Positions 10,701-22,768 of a stretch of DNA of 64,000 nt are shown here, piece by piece. Every line of letters begins with the position of its first letter. Within the stretch, counting starts at the first letter, position 1. The notes beneath the pieces are model-generated. The model saw nothing but the letters and a program-made list of their open reading frames with translations, did no database searches and had not been told where the DNA came from. Source of the DNA: Leucogyrophana mollusca (Eukaryota; Basidiomycota; Agaricomycetes; Boletales); assembly GCA_021014945.1 (NCBI GenBank), contig MU266435.1, forward strand, positions 1 through 64,000. The letters are read 5' to 3'. The translations under genes were made by a program, and so were the position numbers.

Positions 10701-13681
10701 ATCTGCACAACTGAGGATAAACTTACGCACTACCTGGACGCAGTGACCTCACAGGTTGCAATCGAGTCGCAATTCACTTCTGGAATGGTTGACGCACTCA
10801 ATGCTGAGATTTCACTCGGCACAGTCGCCAACACTAACGAGGCCGTCCGATGGCTGGGGTACACTTATTTGTTTGTACGCATGCGCAAGAACCCTTTCCA
10901 GTACGGTACGTGTCTTGACAGGCTTCCTTGCTTGTCCTCACTCATCTCGACGGTAGGCATGTCGCGAGACACTCCCGCTGAGGACCCTCAACTAGGCCAA
11001 AAACGCAACGAGCTTGTGACTTCTGCTGCTAGGAAACTCGCAGATGCAGGAATGATCATCTTCAATGCGACCAGCGGCACGTTTACCATCACTGGCGTTG
11101 GCAGGATCGCTGCGAAGTACTATATCCGATACCTGTCTATCGAGATATTCAAGAAGGAATTCAAGCCCAAGATGACCGAAGCTGACGTGTTGGGTATGCT
11201 CAGCATGAGTACAGAGGTAGATAGCCCTGATTCGTCGAAGAGTCGTTGATACTGACTCAAGCAAGTTTGATCAAATCCAAGTGAGAGAATCAGAAGTTAA
11301 GGAGTTAGAACTTTTGATGGAGGCTTGCCCTTGTGCCGTTCGGGTGAGATGTTCCCCAATTCTCGTCACACGTGTGGTTAAACAGCTACACAGGGAGGGA
11401 CGGATACAAGCCAAGGGAAGGTTAACATCCTCCTTCAAGGTTATATCTCAAGGCTACCCGTGGAGGACTTCGCATTGGTCTCCGACTCTGCCTACGCAGC
11501 ACAGAACGGTGGCCGGATTATCAGGGCTCTACTAGAGATAGCGATCAGCCGTAAATGGGCCAATGTCACCGCAGCCCTCATGGGTATGAGCAAGGCTATC
11601 GAAAAGCGACTCTGGCCTTTCGACGAACTACTGCGACAGTTCGACCTCAAAGCCGACATCATTTACGGCTTGGAGAACGCTCCAGCTGAATATTCTCCAG
11701 CAGAGCTCGCATCCATGACTGCACTCGAGCTCGGCGAGCTGGTTCGAATGAACGAGCGGCATGGACAAGCACTTCGTAACGCCGCTAAACAGTTTCCTAC
11801 CGTTCAGATCACCTACTCCCTCCGGCCGTTAGGAACTGATGTCCTCAAGATTGCCGTCACTGTCGGCCGGGCTTTCAACTGGAGCTCTAAGGTCCACGGA
11901 TCGGGGGAGCCTTTCTGGCTGTGGGTCGAAGACCACGACGGATCAACAATCCTCCAGTTTACCCACCTCCTATTCCGGGAGAACACCAAGGTGCTAGATG
12001 TTGATTTCGTAATTTCGATCCCAAGCGGCAAGCCCCCGCCATCTGTAACGATACGTTTCGTTTCCGACAGGTGGATGGGAGCGGAAGACGAGCTTCTTGT
12101 GCCTTTAGATGAACTGAAGATGCCATCCGCATCTCATAATCATACGCCACGATTAGACCTTCCCTTTCTCCACCGAAGTTCCCTGCGGCTTCCGATGCTC
12201 GAAGATCTTTATTCGGCGCATCTTCACGGCTTCAACGCAATCCAAACACAGATCTTTTGGAGCGTGATCAATACCAGGATGAATACTCTGGTTGCTGCTC
12301 CAGTGAGCTGTGGGAAATCACTCATGGGCCATATTGCACTATGGTAACACGAACTCCTTACGTGTAGATAGGATGCTAACGCTACGTCTTTAGGGCAACC
12401 GCCCTCCGTTCCCCTTTGCACTCATGGTCACTCGTCGTCACTCCGAGCAGAAGCGTGGCAATGAGCACACTCTCCGATCTGCGGACCATCGCTGGTGCCG
12501 TTGGTGTGACAATAGAGTTCGTCACCGGTCAGAACGTACTGAGTTCTTCCTCGAGCAAGGCGATCCGCGTTATAACGGCTGAGAACCTGCTCGCCTCTCT
12601 CCGACATCGTGACCTTGCCAGAGCTATTAGCTGTCCCAACCTCGTTGTCTGCGAGAATCTGGAGCAGCTGGACTCGACATATGAAATGGCTGTAGCCTTG
12701 CTGCGTCACGCGACGCAGCACTCACTCACTCGATATATCGGACTCTCGAGCTCCCTCAATGATCCGACTGATCTAGCTGGATGGCTCGAAGTTGACCCTC
12801 TGGCATTGCATAGTTTTCGGCCCAGCGAACGCGATCAGTCCCTTACCATCTCCACGCAAACGTTCACAATACCACATTCCGCGGCTCTCTTCAAGTCGAT
12901 GGCAAAACCCGCATTCGCAGCAATCCAGAGCGCCCCTTTTAATGAACCTGCTCTCGTGTTCGTGCCATCTCGTGGTCAATGTCGCGCCGTGGCACGAGAC
13001 CTCATCACTCAATGCGCGTTGGATATGGAGACGGAGAGGGGATTCCTTTCTGATGGCGTCTCCTCGCACTACGTAGAGGACTTTTGTTCGAGGCTTCAAG
13101 ACACGACCCTCGTAGACTTTGTTTCTCGAGGTGTTGGGCTTTTCCATACAGGCATATCAAAAGCCGATCGCAACCTCATACTCGAGCTCTACGCTGAAGG
13201 CATCGTGCGCGTCTTGGTAGTCCCTCGCGACGCCTGCTGGACGGTCCCGGTCAGAGCGGCTGTGGTAGCCGTGATGAGCACTCAGTACGTGCATGTGGAG
13301 GGCGAGGACGCAGAGCGCCAGTTGCGAGACTATGGTCTTGTCGAACTGGTGCAGATGCAAGGCAGGGCAGTTCGACATTCCGCCCCTGGTCACTTTTTCC
13401 TCTTTTGCCAGGCTGAATCTCTTGACACCTTCACGAAATTCTTAAACGACGGTCTCCCTCTCGAATCACAGCTGCTAGAATCGCAGGAGTTAGAGAGTTG
13501 GTATAGAGATAGGAGAAAAGATGGGACCTTGCCGAACAAGCAGGCGGGGATGGAAGCACTTTCCTTCACGTTCCTCGCACGAAGGATAGCTAGCAATCCC
13601 ACTTACTACGACATTTCATCGGGTTCCCAGGACGAGGCTCTATGGCGCATCATAGATAGATTGGAACAAGTTAGCGTATAA
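7759..13681 (+). CDS. SLH1: Slh1/ASCC3-type double-cassette Ski2-like helicase, C-terminally short
   Basis: Superfamily 2 RNA helicase of the Brr2/Slh1 group; Slh1 is the translocase of the ribosome-quality-control trigger complex that splits collided ribosomes. Cassette 1 is intact. Its Walker A (APTGA|GKT) is interrupted by an intron (9152-9209), the DEVH box lies at 9721-9732, then [16 protein letters not shown], the helicase C part with [13 protein letters not shown] and [11 protein letters not shown], and a Sec63 region (about 10760-12180). Phrases such as [14 protein letters not shown] and [12 protein letters not shown] fit Slh1/ASCC3 better than Brr2. Cassette 2 (from about 12230) is degenerate: Walker A reads APVSCGKS and the motif II position reads CENL. 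The protein ends just after the winged-helix stretch ([11 protein letters not shown]), so the usual second Sec63 domain is missing. Exon joins in the first 150 residues (7759-8200) could not be settled, so the start is tentative. Confidence 0.8.
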
Positions 13682-13804
13682 CACACACAGCACGTCACAC
13701 TGTTACACAACTCCCATCGAGCTTCCGTAAAACAAAACAAAAAAAACAAGCAGCCGACCCAGCAGCAATATTATACAGGTTTCCTTGTGTGATGATGGCC
13801 TGTT

Positions 13805-15632
13805 TCATGCCAGATACTTTTTCAAACCCAGCAGACGTTCTCCAGCCATCCGCAGTGTGTCCTCGTCCTTGCAAAAGGCAAAACGAGCATAGCTTTCTCC
13901 AATACCACGGTGCTCGTCGCAGTAAAACTAGTCCCCAGTTTCAGCCTAGTCGAAGATGGAGGGAATCTGCACTGACCTCGCTGACAGGTATGGAGGAGAC
14001 CCCTATCTCGTTTGCTATAAACCAACAAACCCTGTAGAAATCACTGAGTCAGATTCATGGTAGATGCATCCTGAGAGCACAAACTTGAAGTCCCGCCCTC
14101 GGCCATCGATGGTCTTGGGGAAAGGATAGTCCTCCGGGAACTGTACCCCGGACACGTCCTAACCCACTCCTTCGTCAGTTGACGGGGTCAGTCGTCCATT
14201 TTGGACCACGTACCAACAACACGAAGTAGCTTCCCTCTGGCTGGGAGTACTTCATACCGATCCTATCGAATGCACGAAGCAGGATGTCGCGTCGATCTTG
14301 ATACTCCTGGTTCTGGGTGGCAAAGAACCCGCGTTCGCGTGCCTGCTCGAGACCGGCGGCGGCGGCCTCTTGCAGAGGGGAATTTGTGCAAAAGACGATG
14401 CGAGTTGTCGCAGCTAAGGTGGGCTGGATGATAGATGGAGGTCCGATCAACCAGCCGATTCGCCAGCCGGTCGCCGCAAATGCCTCTGGAGGGCATCTTT
14501 AGGGGAAAGGCTCGTACTCAATAAATGCCGTGACTTACTACCAGCCGAAAACACTGTAACAGTGCGATCCCACATTCCGGGGAGATTGGCGAATCGGACG
14601 TGTTCTTTCCCGTCAAATACAAGACAGTCGTACTGTGTCGAGCCATTTGAGCATTATTTTCGTGATAGACACGATCGGCACCCACCACTTCGTCGGCCAT
14701 GACGAGAAGATTGAATTCCTCTGCAAGGACAGCGATCTGTTCTAATTCCTCTTTGGTGAACACTTTTCCGACAGGGTTGTGAGGCGTGTTGATGATAATC
14801 AATTTCGCCTTCGGAGTAATAGCACGCCTTGGATGTTAGTGAGCCTTCCCGACGAAATACACCTGTAGGCCATGACAGGGGCACTCTTACCTTAACTCAT
14901 CGAAGTCAATCTTCCAGTCGTTACTCGTTGGCTTTTCTCCTTGCGTGTGGGGATGCAATGGAACGTAAACCGGCTTGCCGCCATTGAACGTCACGGAGGG
15001 AAGGTATTGATCAAAGAAAGGTTCGAACATGATCACTTCATCTCCTTGCTCTAAGAATGCGGTAAAGACAGAGTACTGTCCTGTGCTGGAACGGTCAACA
15101 CGTTTATGGTCGACTATACACGGACTCGCGCTTGCCTTCGTTGGCTCCGCTAGTAACCAATATTTCCGTTTCAACATCCAGGGACCTGTTGAATGAGGCT
15201 TCGTAGAAGTTCTTGACCGCCTGCCGAAGGCGAATGCGCCCCTTCGGATGCGAATAGTGATTGGCGGGAGTTGTTTTCAGTGCTTCATCCGCTGCGTCTG
15301 TGACCCATTTCGGGGGCGGGAAGTTCATATACCCTTGGCCAAGGTTAATACAGTCGGCAGGGAGGTTAACAGCGCTGGAGGATATTCAATGGAATTCAGA
15401 CAGTGACTCAGTCAAACGAATCATACTTGTAAATCGACCAGACATCCAATGAAAGCGCGCGGCCCTCATAAAGACGGGATGATAGGGAAATGAGGTTGGA
15501 CCGATCTCCATTCAAAGTCTTGTGGCCGTTAACTGCAGCGGAACCCATTGCTCTATGTCCAATAGATCGATGTATAGTAGAGAATACTCGGAGATGGGTG
15601 AGATGAGTCCGAAAAACCGATGCAAGAGTCAT
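13805..15632 (-). CDS. BNA3: Kynurenine aminotransferase-like PLP enzyme
   Basis: Fold-type I aminotransferase (class I/II) of the kynurenine-oxoglutarate transaminase / cysteine S-conjugate beta-lyase group, which converts kynurenine to kynurenic acid. Visible motifs in order: INLGQGYMNFPPPKWV, ANHYSHPKGRIRLRQAV, EILVTSGANEG, IIINTPHNPVGKVFT, then SAGKAFAATGWRIGW with the PLP-binding lysine. That lysine codon is split A|AG by a 53-nt intron (14486-14538). The C-terminus IGESYARFAFCKDEDTL ends at the TGA at 13805. The ATG at 15632 begins an Arg/Ser/Thr-rich, acid-free leader (MTLASVFRTHLTHLRVF), which suggests mitochondrial import; a second ATG at GHRAMGSAAV could give a cytosolic form. At least seven introns. 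Substrate assignment is by family. Confidence 0.82.
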
Positions 15633-16589
15633 CAAGTTATATATCTTCCTTCAACCCGGCCTTTATAATATATCGGGCCAGCCAAACAACTTTGCTGTAA
15701 GCACGTCATAGTATTTTACCACGACGCGTCCAAAAAAACGCGGACATCCACGGATATTCGTTCTCTCTTCATCTTGCTTCTACACCGGCTGTCATTGACT
15801 TGGGAAGATGTCAGTGGATGTCTCAGCTCCAATATGCGAATAGCTTCCAACTTTAGGAGGGTTGATACTGCGGGGTGGGAGAGTGAGCCCGTCCCGGGTG
15901 GATTTTGGGAGGGGAGTGCACAAACGATTTGCGGAAGAAACAGTATTAATCTCTGGCAAGAGTACTCCTTGGATTGGGTGCACGATAACTGAGTTGCATG
16001 ATCATCCACTCCGATTACATGTAAAAAGGTGTCAAGGCACTGCAGATAAGACGGGCTGAAATCCTTCGACGCCAGTTATGATGATATATCAACTACAGAG
16101 GAATCGTGGAATATCGACTTTGATGAACCTTCGTTTAATGAAGCGATCAGAACGGCGCCGGCAGTCTCGCGATTCTCGAAAACGAACCAGGGGAACCCCT
16201 CGAAAGTGAACTGAGCAACTGACAAGTGTTGCAGCGTATCACAAGGCTTGTGTGCACTTCAGCATCAACAGATAGACGAGTACAGCTGAGAGATCGGAAC
16301 GTTTAAAAGTCCATAAGACGGGGGTCTTGACAGTAATACTGTGGACAGTGAAGAAACAGTGATTCCAGCAATATCCCATCCGGCACGTGATCAGAAAAGG
16401 AATATTATTCCCACGAGCGGGCGATAGGCTCGATGTGCTCGCTTCCAGCGCTTTCTTCGTAAAAAATTCGGCAGGTCGGACGCGTCAAGAAGAGAATGAG
16501 TACTCCAGGAGCGAGCAGGCCTCATCTCGGGACCATTGAAGAGTGAGAATATCCAGTTATCATTGATTACAACGCGTGTCCTGACTTTC
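15633..16589. other. Intergenic promoter region, divergent genes
   Basis: About 950 bp between the aminotransferase (minus) and the ANK/FYVE/RING gene (plus). It contains ACGCGT hexamers at 15724-15729, 16480-16485 and 16572-16577. A short upstream exon of the FYVE gene may lie here (an ATG at 16495 begins a short open frame), but I could not find a frame-preserving join. Confidence 0.45.
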
Positions 16590-19500
16590 ATGCACCTAAG
16601 ATCGGGATTTTCTGATACGCAGCTGTCGCGGACGGCTAGCGACGTGTCCTCCCCTGGAGAAATGGATGAGAACGCTCCCTTCAAGTATCCTGATGGCGAG
16701 GAATCTGATGAAGAAGAATTTGTATATCCCGGTGTCGCCGAGGAGTCCATTGTGACGGACCAGGAACTCGAGGCGAGTGAGATGGAAGCACCTATTCAGG
16801 TGGACCAGCTACCCTCGCCAGTGTCTCCGCCTGCAGTTCAAACACAACCTCATCCATCTCCCGCCCAACTTGAGGCACTCTCTGCCGCCGCATCTTCCGG
16901 AGACCTCTCTCTTCTTAAAAAACTCTTTCAGACCGCCTTACAAGGTGGTGAATTGGAAGCTTTTGCTCTTGCTAATGATGCGTCATCTCGGACTGGATAC
17001 ACGGCTTTGCACGCAGCCGCTAGTCGAGGATACATCGATATTGTAAAGTGGTGTAAGTCCCAAACAAGATTCGGAGCATCATCCATTGACTGTTTATTTC
17101 AGTGATAGAAGATTGTGGCGCAATGCCCGACTTGGAGGATCGAGAGGGAGAGGTTTGTCCACTCGCTTATTGAACCCGGGTGCCCTATTGAGCTTCCAGT
17201 ACAGACAGCTTTGCACAAAGCGGCTCTTCACGGCCATCTTCCTATAATTACATATCTTCTCCCAGACAAAGCAGATGTCCATGCCTGTGATGCTGACGGG
17301 TGGACAGCGCTGCACAACGCATGCTCAAAGGTGGCTACATCGTGCGGCGTCACACTTCTTGGACTGACACCTGTGTGCTAGGGTTACCTCGACATTGTAA
17401 GATGGCTCTGCGAACATGGGGGCGCAGCCAACGAGGAAGGCGGCATGCGTGGAGTCGATTTGCGAAGCAAAGGCGGATGGACACCACTCAGTAGGTCATA
17501 TACAGCACCGCATGGCCCTGATGATACTGAAGGTTTCCCAGTGAACGCAGCTTCTAAAGGGCATCTTCCTGTCGTATTATATCTCTTAACAAAACAGGGA
17601 GCAAACCCTCTGGTCCGCAATAACTGGGGTGAGACGGCCTACGATGCTGCGGCTGCCGTGTTTGAGGTGTGGATATGCGAGGTATGTGTACACCCTTTTT
17701 CTTCAAACTCGTAGACTTATTCTGTTCCACAGGTTCTTCAGAAAGCAGAGGCCGAGCGATGGCGTGGGACCACCGTACCCTACAATCCGCTGGCGGTGCA
17801 CACAACAGTTCCTTTGATACTGTACGAGAACCAGCGTCTTGATGTTCGGTTAAAGACATTGGCTGTGTCTGGCGGACGGCCCAAGTTTTCTGCTTCAGGC
17901 CTTGGAAAGCAAGGACGTCGTGCTCCTTTCGAGTTGAAGCTTCCCAAGCCAGATGAAGAAACGGGAGCTAAGTTGATTTCGTCATGGCGCAGTGACGTCC
18001 AGCTTCCTCTTACGGAAGACCCATGGGTGCTGCCCAATTCCCATCCGAGGGATAGACCTTTGGTGGAAGGTGCGGAAAGAAGCCACTTTTGGCTGTAAGT
18101 TGTCTTCTTTACCCATAATCAAAGCTAACTATCATTAGGTCTGATTGGACCTTGGATGTAACGCACCCAGGTGTGGATGCTGAGGCTGGGTGGCAATATG
18201 CGCAGTCCTTCACCACTGCGGACGAATCATGGACAGCCGAGCAACCCCCTCAACTCGAGCGTCTCTTGACCGGCAATGGCGCTGTGACCGCCGGATTAGG
18301 TTCCCCAGGAAGGAGTGGCGGTCGTAGGAGCAGCAGCAGCTCCTCAGCATCATCCTCATCAGGAGCATCGCATGCACAGGCCTGGGTACGGCGTAGGCGT
18401 TGGGTGCGAGTTATGCGCCGAAGGCTGGATATTCCTCCCCTCCCCTTCTTGGAACCTGACGGGGCCATGTATCATCTCGCGCTCGACGGTTCTTTGATTC
18501 CCTACTTTGGCGACAACCATAGCGATCTTGGCGACGGGGATGGTGAAGGACAGGAACTAGGAGCCATGACATCAACCCCATTGTCGTCGGCGCAAGATTA
18601 CGTTGCTCGTGCGCGCTATCTTGTCGGCAACCAGTCGCGCGACGCAGAATCCGACGGCGACATGCTTTCCGCAGTCGAATCGCGACGCACTATCGCAAAA
18701 CTGGAACGAGCGACTACTGAATTGCGACAAGGTATCCTGAGTAAGTGACAACATGTTCTCACTGAGTTTGAACTCACCGTTGTGGCATAGGCGACGACGA
18801 CGGAGAACGCAAAACTCAGGCTGAAGTCTTGCTCAACACATATAGCAGGGAGCTGGAGAGAAGAAGGCTCGTAGCTGGTGCTCAAGGATATCTCATATCC
18901 GGCTCAGATGACGAGTTTAGAAACGACGACGACGAATCTGATGACGAGTTCGTTTATCCTGGTTACTCTCCACCCGGCACGGTTCGCGCGCCTTCCATTC
19001 GGTCCGGCTCAACAGATTATTTCGCTCGGTCATCGGTTTCACGTGGCCCCACGGATTTAACGCCTCATCTTTCTCAAGCGCCTGAATTCCGTGTGCCTAC
19101 ACGTGAAGCCCCACAGAAGATGCTTACACCACGTTGGTCATCCCCCACCCCCCACCAGATACATGCGCAATGGGAAAGAGATGAGGCGGTGCACGAATGT
19201 CGCGACTGTCGTCGTCGGTTTAGTTTCCTCCTACGCAGAGTGCGTTCTTATTTGTCTTATCTGCTCCCAAATAACTGCTGACACCCACTCCGCAGCACGT
19301 GAGTGCTTCTTCCAACAAGCGAGGTTCTACTAAACCTAGCTAACATTGCCATCACAGCATTGTCGCAGATGTGGTCGCATATTCTGTGATAGATGTTCGT
19401 CTCATAGGGCACTACTCGACCCATCTGATATCGTGCACGACCCTGCTTTCCCGGACCCCACTGCCTCTTCGTCTTCTCAACGGGTATGCATGTCATGCCA

Positions 19501-20086
19501 TGACGAAGTCAACGCCAGTATCCCGAGCAGATTCCAGACCTCGTCTGTTATGGAACGCATTGTAGTTGATCAGGGCAGACTGATGGCTCCTGGACATCTT
19601 ACCCGAAGACAATCCAGCTCGCAACTAAGTGATCTCGCAGAGTACTTTTGGTCCTTTTTTGATATCGGATGCATGCTGAATATATTCGTAGATGTCCCGT
19701 GTGCAGTACAAGCTTATCCGATCTGGGTTCCCCCACAGAGCAAGAGTCGCATGTAAAGAACTGCCTGGAAGGAGGTGCTGGAGCGACTCCTCAAGCTGCA
19801 AAGTATTTGGTCTACAAGTTGCCCGCTGAGAGTGCCCTGCTTGGCGTCGAATGTGTAATTTGTCTGGAAGAATTTACGAAAGGTACGCAGATATTCACAA
19901 TATTTTCCAGCCAAAACTTGAACATACCTCTGCAGGATCTGTCGTGGCCCGCCTCAGTTGCCTGTGCAGTTTCCACAATGGTTCGTCAGCGAAACGCTTG
20001 TTCATGAATGCACTAATCCTCGGATTCTAGCCTGCCTGTCATCGTGGTTGCAACGTGGAAGGAGCTGTCCGGTCCATGCTCGCTAA
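16590..20086 (+). CDS. Ankyrin-DysF-FYVE-zinc finger-RING protein, putative E3 ligase
   Basis: Multi-domain protein predicted to bind endosomal/vacuolar membranes and act as a ubiquitin ligase. Order: acidic N-terminus with EEEFVYPG; ankyrin repeats (TGYTALHAAASRGYIDIVKW, TALHKAALHGHLPIITYLL, DGWTALHNACSKGYLDIVRW, NAASKGHLPVVLYLL); a dysferlin-like pair (GWQYAQSF and WVRRRRWVRVMRRR); a second acidic DDEFVYPG; a FYVE finger (CRDC...RRHHCRRCGRIFC..C); a CPVC...H...C finger resembling UBZ; and a C-terminal RING (CVICLEEF...C.C.FHNACLSSWL....CPVH). The RRHHC motif needs a 3-nt exon at 19296-19298. The stop is TAA at 20084-20086. The combination of FYVE and RING recalls yeast Pib1, but the ankyrin and DysF parts are extra. 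The start is uncertain: ATG at 16590 or 16662, or a further upstream exon. Confidence 0.75.
19296..19298 (+). other. 3-nt microexon (CAC, His) in the FYVE domain
   Basis: The sequence reads CCGCAG|CAC|GTGAGT. The upstream intron is 56 nt (19240-19295, donor GTGCGT, branch-like CTGAC at 19276-19280). The downstream intron is 59 nt (19299-19357, branch-like CTAAC, acceptor CACAG). Inclusion gives RRHHCRRCG, the exact FYVE signature; one 118-nt intron would give RRHCRRCG with one histidine missing. Both choices keep frame, so the motif is the deciding argument. Confidence 0.75.
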
Positions 20087-20255
20087 GATTCCGTTGCTTT
20101 CCGCTCGACTTGGTTGTCCACGCGTCCGTACGATACCCCCAGTCGCAGTGTTCTCAGTTTTCGCGGTCGGATCTCATGGCTACCCTTTGTAATGTCACAT
20201 ATTACTACAGATAAGATAGTGCACAACATTGCAAAGATATGATATTACACTCTGT

Positions 20256-21250
20256 TCAGTCCCCTTCTCCACGCGGCTCATAGAAAGTACTGTAACTTAG
20301 TCGATTCTCGTCAATTCGTATGATGCTTGAGAGCTCCTCCAGATCTGGCTCAATGATATCCTGGCCCTTGACACCGTCTTCTTGGTCATCTTCAAACCAG
20401 GTGGATGGGTCCTCGTCCGAGTCCTCATCCTCGTCCATGTCTTCAAGATCAGAATCTGTGGGCTTATAGTTCCTGGTGACTCTCAGTGAGCGGCTGCACT
20501 CGCAGATTTTGAGGGAGGTCTCACATGAATGCCCACATTCGTGCCTCCATCTCCTGCCGCGTGAGGACCTCTCCCTTCAACGGGAGTCCCAGGCGTCTCT
20601 TCTTGTCATCTGCTCGTTGTTGTCTCTCTATGTCTTGTGCATGGGCTCGTTGCTCCAGTTCTACTGCTTCTTGCAAACTCAAGGAACCGACATGGCCGGA
20701 GCCATTGGCTGATATAGGCGCCTGTCACCATACAGTCACTCAGACGAGTTGGTAATAACGGACAAGTGGTGCGATTGACGTACATATCTAGACAAGGCCC
20801 TCTGTTTAGCATCGATTACACGAGGCACAGGTTCTTCGTCGACAGTCATAATCTCGTCAGCGTTAATATTTGTCTTCTTCAGTTTTTTCCGTATTTCTTC
20901 CACACCCTCCAGTTCCATTAGTCGGGATTCTATAGCTGCCTGCTCAGCAGATAGGCGCTGGACGAGGGCGGAAGTGGATGCCGATCTATGACACAGGTCT
21001 GTGTTAGTGGTCGAGGCGCGATAGTCGCCCGACGACAATTGTTTTTATCATAGATGTTATAATATACGTACGCCGAAGAGAGCAGCTTTGAATTCCGATC
21101 ATGTTGGTCATGGAGCTCCCGGACGGTCATCTGGGTGACCGACTTTGGCTTGGGCTTTGGAGGTGCTCTAAAGCCTGGCAGCATCACTGGTTTTCGTGTG
21201 CGCTTTGGCGATATAGGAGACTGGGGGCTGGTGGGGCGAGAATAGGGCAT
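20256..21250 (-). CDS. Uncharacterised basic/acidic coiled-coil protein
   Basis: I do not recognise this protein. The first ATG is at 21248-21250 (MPYSRPTSPQSPISPK). The N-terminus is basic and proline-rich (GFRAPPKPKPKSV). The middle (ALVQRLSAEQAAIESRLMEL, then EEIRKKLKK) should form a coiled coil. Next comes a helical part, QEAVELEQRAHAQDIERQQR followed by a lysine/arginine stretch. A GTGAGA...CACCAG intron joins WAFM to NYKPTDSDLED, and the tail is strongly acidic (DMDEDEDSDEDPSTWFEDD) ending ...YEPRGEGD at 20256. Composition suggests a nuclear or nucleic-acid-associated protein, but that is inference only. It is convergent with the RING gene (170 bp apart). Confidence 0.65.
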
Positions 21251-21481
21251 GATTGCTTGGGTGCGAACGTTGAGGACAATGCGAGGATGCACTGGCGACT
21301 TTATATGAGGCTCGACGAGATTACCGTTTTAGGATACAGGGTCAAGTGCTCCAGTACACGGTCTGAATTACAACAGCATTGCTATGAAGAGCCACTGGGC
21401 CACGACGACTACAAAATACAAGAGACATGACGAATATATTTCACTGCTTTTTCATCCTATGACAGTCGGTCACCGATATCG

Positions 21482-22617
21482 CTACATGAACATATCTCCC
21501 TTGATGAAAGGTCAGCGACAGGCTTCATAATTGCCACAAGAATGCTCACCGCCCCGGGAGGCATAAACTCATCGTTGTCAGGATCACCACCAAAGGCTCT
21601 CCTGGGGGGTCCACCCCTTGGTCCCTGGCCGAAACCAGGAGCGAAAGGTCCTAATCCGGGACCTACAGGGTCAAATCGAGCACCGGGAGGAGCGCCCATG
21701 GGAGGCAAAAACCCATCACCGCCCCATGGACCCCGAGTTTCGTTTGCCCTGCTACCCCTGATACCAAATATCGGATGGTCAGGTCCAACAAACATGCCAT
21801 CCCCTCCGTGCGCAGGGAATAAGGGAGGTGGTGCGAACGGGTTAGCTGAAAACGGCTCAAGGTCTCTCCTCCCAATTTCCAAAGGGTTGGCGGGCGGTAT
21901 GTGCGAAGGGAGACGATAAGGATAGTCAGCAGGAGAGTGTGGGGAAGCTTCCGGTCGCGGACGCGCGGGAGGTGGGTTGTTTGCATGAGAAGGATTTGAT
22001 CCCCCTGCATTTGTGGAGGAATCCCCATATTCTTCGGTATACCCATCTTTCTGTAGACCCGAAACAAGTTTCTGTATTATGTTTTGCTTTAACTGGGAGA
22101 TGAAGTCCGTGACGCGATACGATGAGATAAAACCATGAACGAGAGGAGTCGAGCCAGAATTCGAGAGATCATGAGGATAGAACGACGGGGAAACAAAATC
22201 GTTGGTAGAGACGTCCAACGAGGCAGACTTGTCACTCTATAATCGGGAGCTTAACGATGCCGGTTGGAAACGATGTGTTCATATGCGTACCTCCACTGCG
22301 ATAGCATGTATTTGCGTTCGTTGCCCAAGTCTAGTGACGTTAATTACAAACTCCAAGCTGCTTTGATCATGTTTGTATCGGAAAGTACGAAGCCCAGCTG
22401 CACGAGTGTTCCAATCTTCTGGGAGTACGTTATCAGGGTAAGCTTTCCCAGGAGATGAGTCGTCGACTGCGACCAAACGGAAAGCCAGTGCAGACAGAGC
22501 AGTGTGGACCAGTGCAGCTAAGCCATCCAGAGGCGACTGTAAGTTCTTGTTTGACTGTGGCAGTAAGTTCCCCAACAGTGCCGTCAAAGCAGAGGGATCC
22601 AGGGCGTTATTGGACAT
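21482..22617 (-). CDS. PI31-type proteasome regulator
   Basis: Homologue of PI31 (PSMF1), a proteasome-binding protein that inhibits the 20S core in vitro and acts in proteasome assembly or transport. The N-terminal FP/PI31 domain starts at ATG 22617 (MSNNALDPSALTALLG), with VLPEDWNTRAAGLRTFRY and FISSYRVTDFISQLKQN. The C-terminal part is the proline/glycine-rich PI31 tail: GPWGGDGFLPPMGAPPGARF, DPVGPGLGPF, then DNDEFMPPG. A last intron (donor GTGAGC, acceptor ATCAAG) joins to AGDMFM and the TAG at 21482, a typical PI31 end. Its 151-bp upstream region is shared with PRP5. Three further proteasome genes lie at 36.9-40.3 kb. Confidence 0.87.
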
Positions 22618-22768
22618 GACGGTATCTGCGAATAGGGAGTCTACGGCTGTGGCTGATCATTGTGACGCGTATGAAATTATTTAGTCAGCGCCTTCTGAAT
22701 TAAACACGCCTAAACAATAGGCCTTTCTTTCACCACCAGCATTCAAAGCGGCGGCTACGGGTCAGAAA
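22618..22768. promoter_or_regulatory. Short divergent promoter, PI31-like / PRP5
   Basis: Only 151 bp separate the two start codons, so transcription must start from a shared region. It contains one ACGCGT palindrome (22665-22670). Confidence 0.5.
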
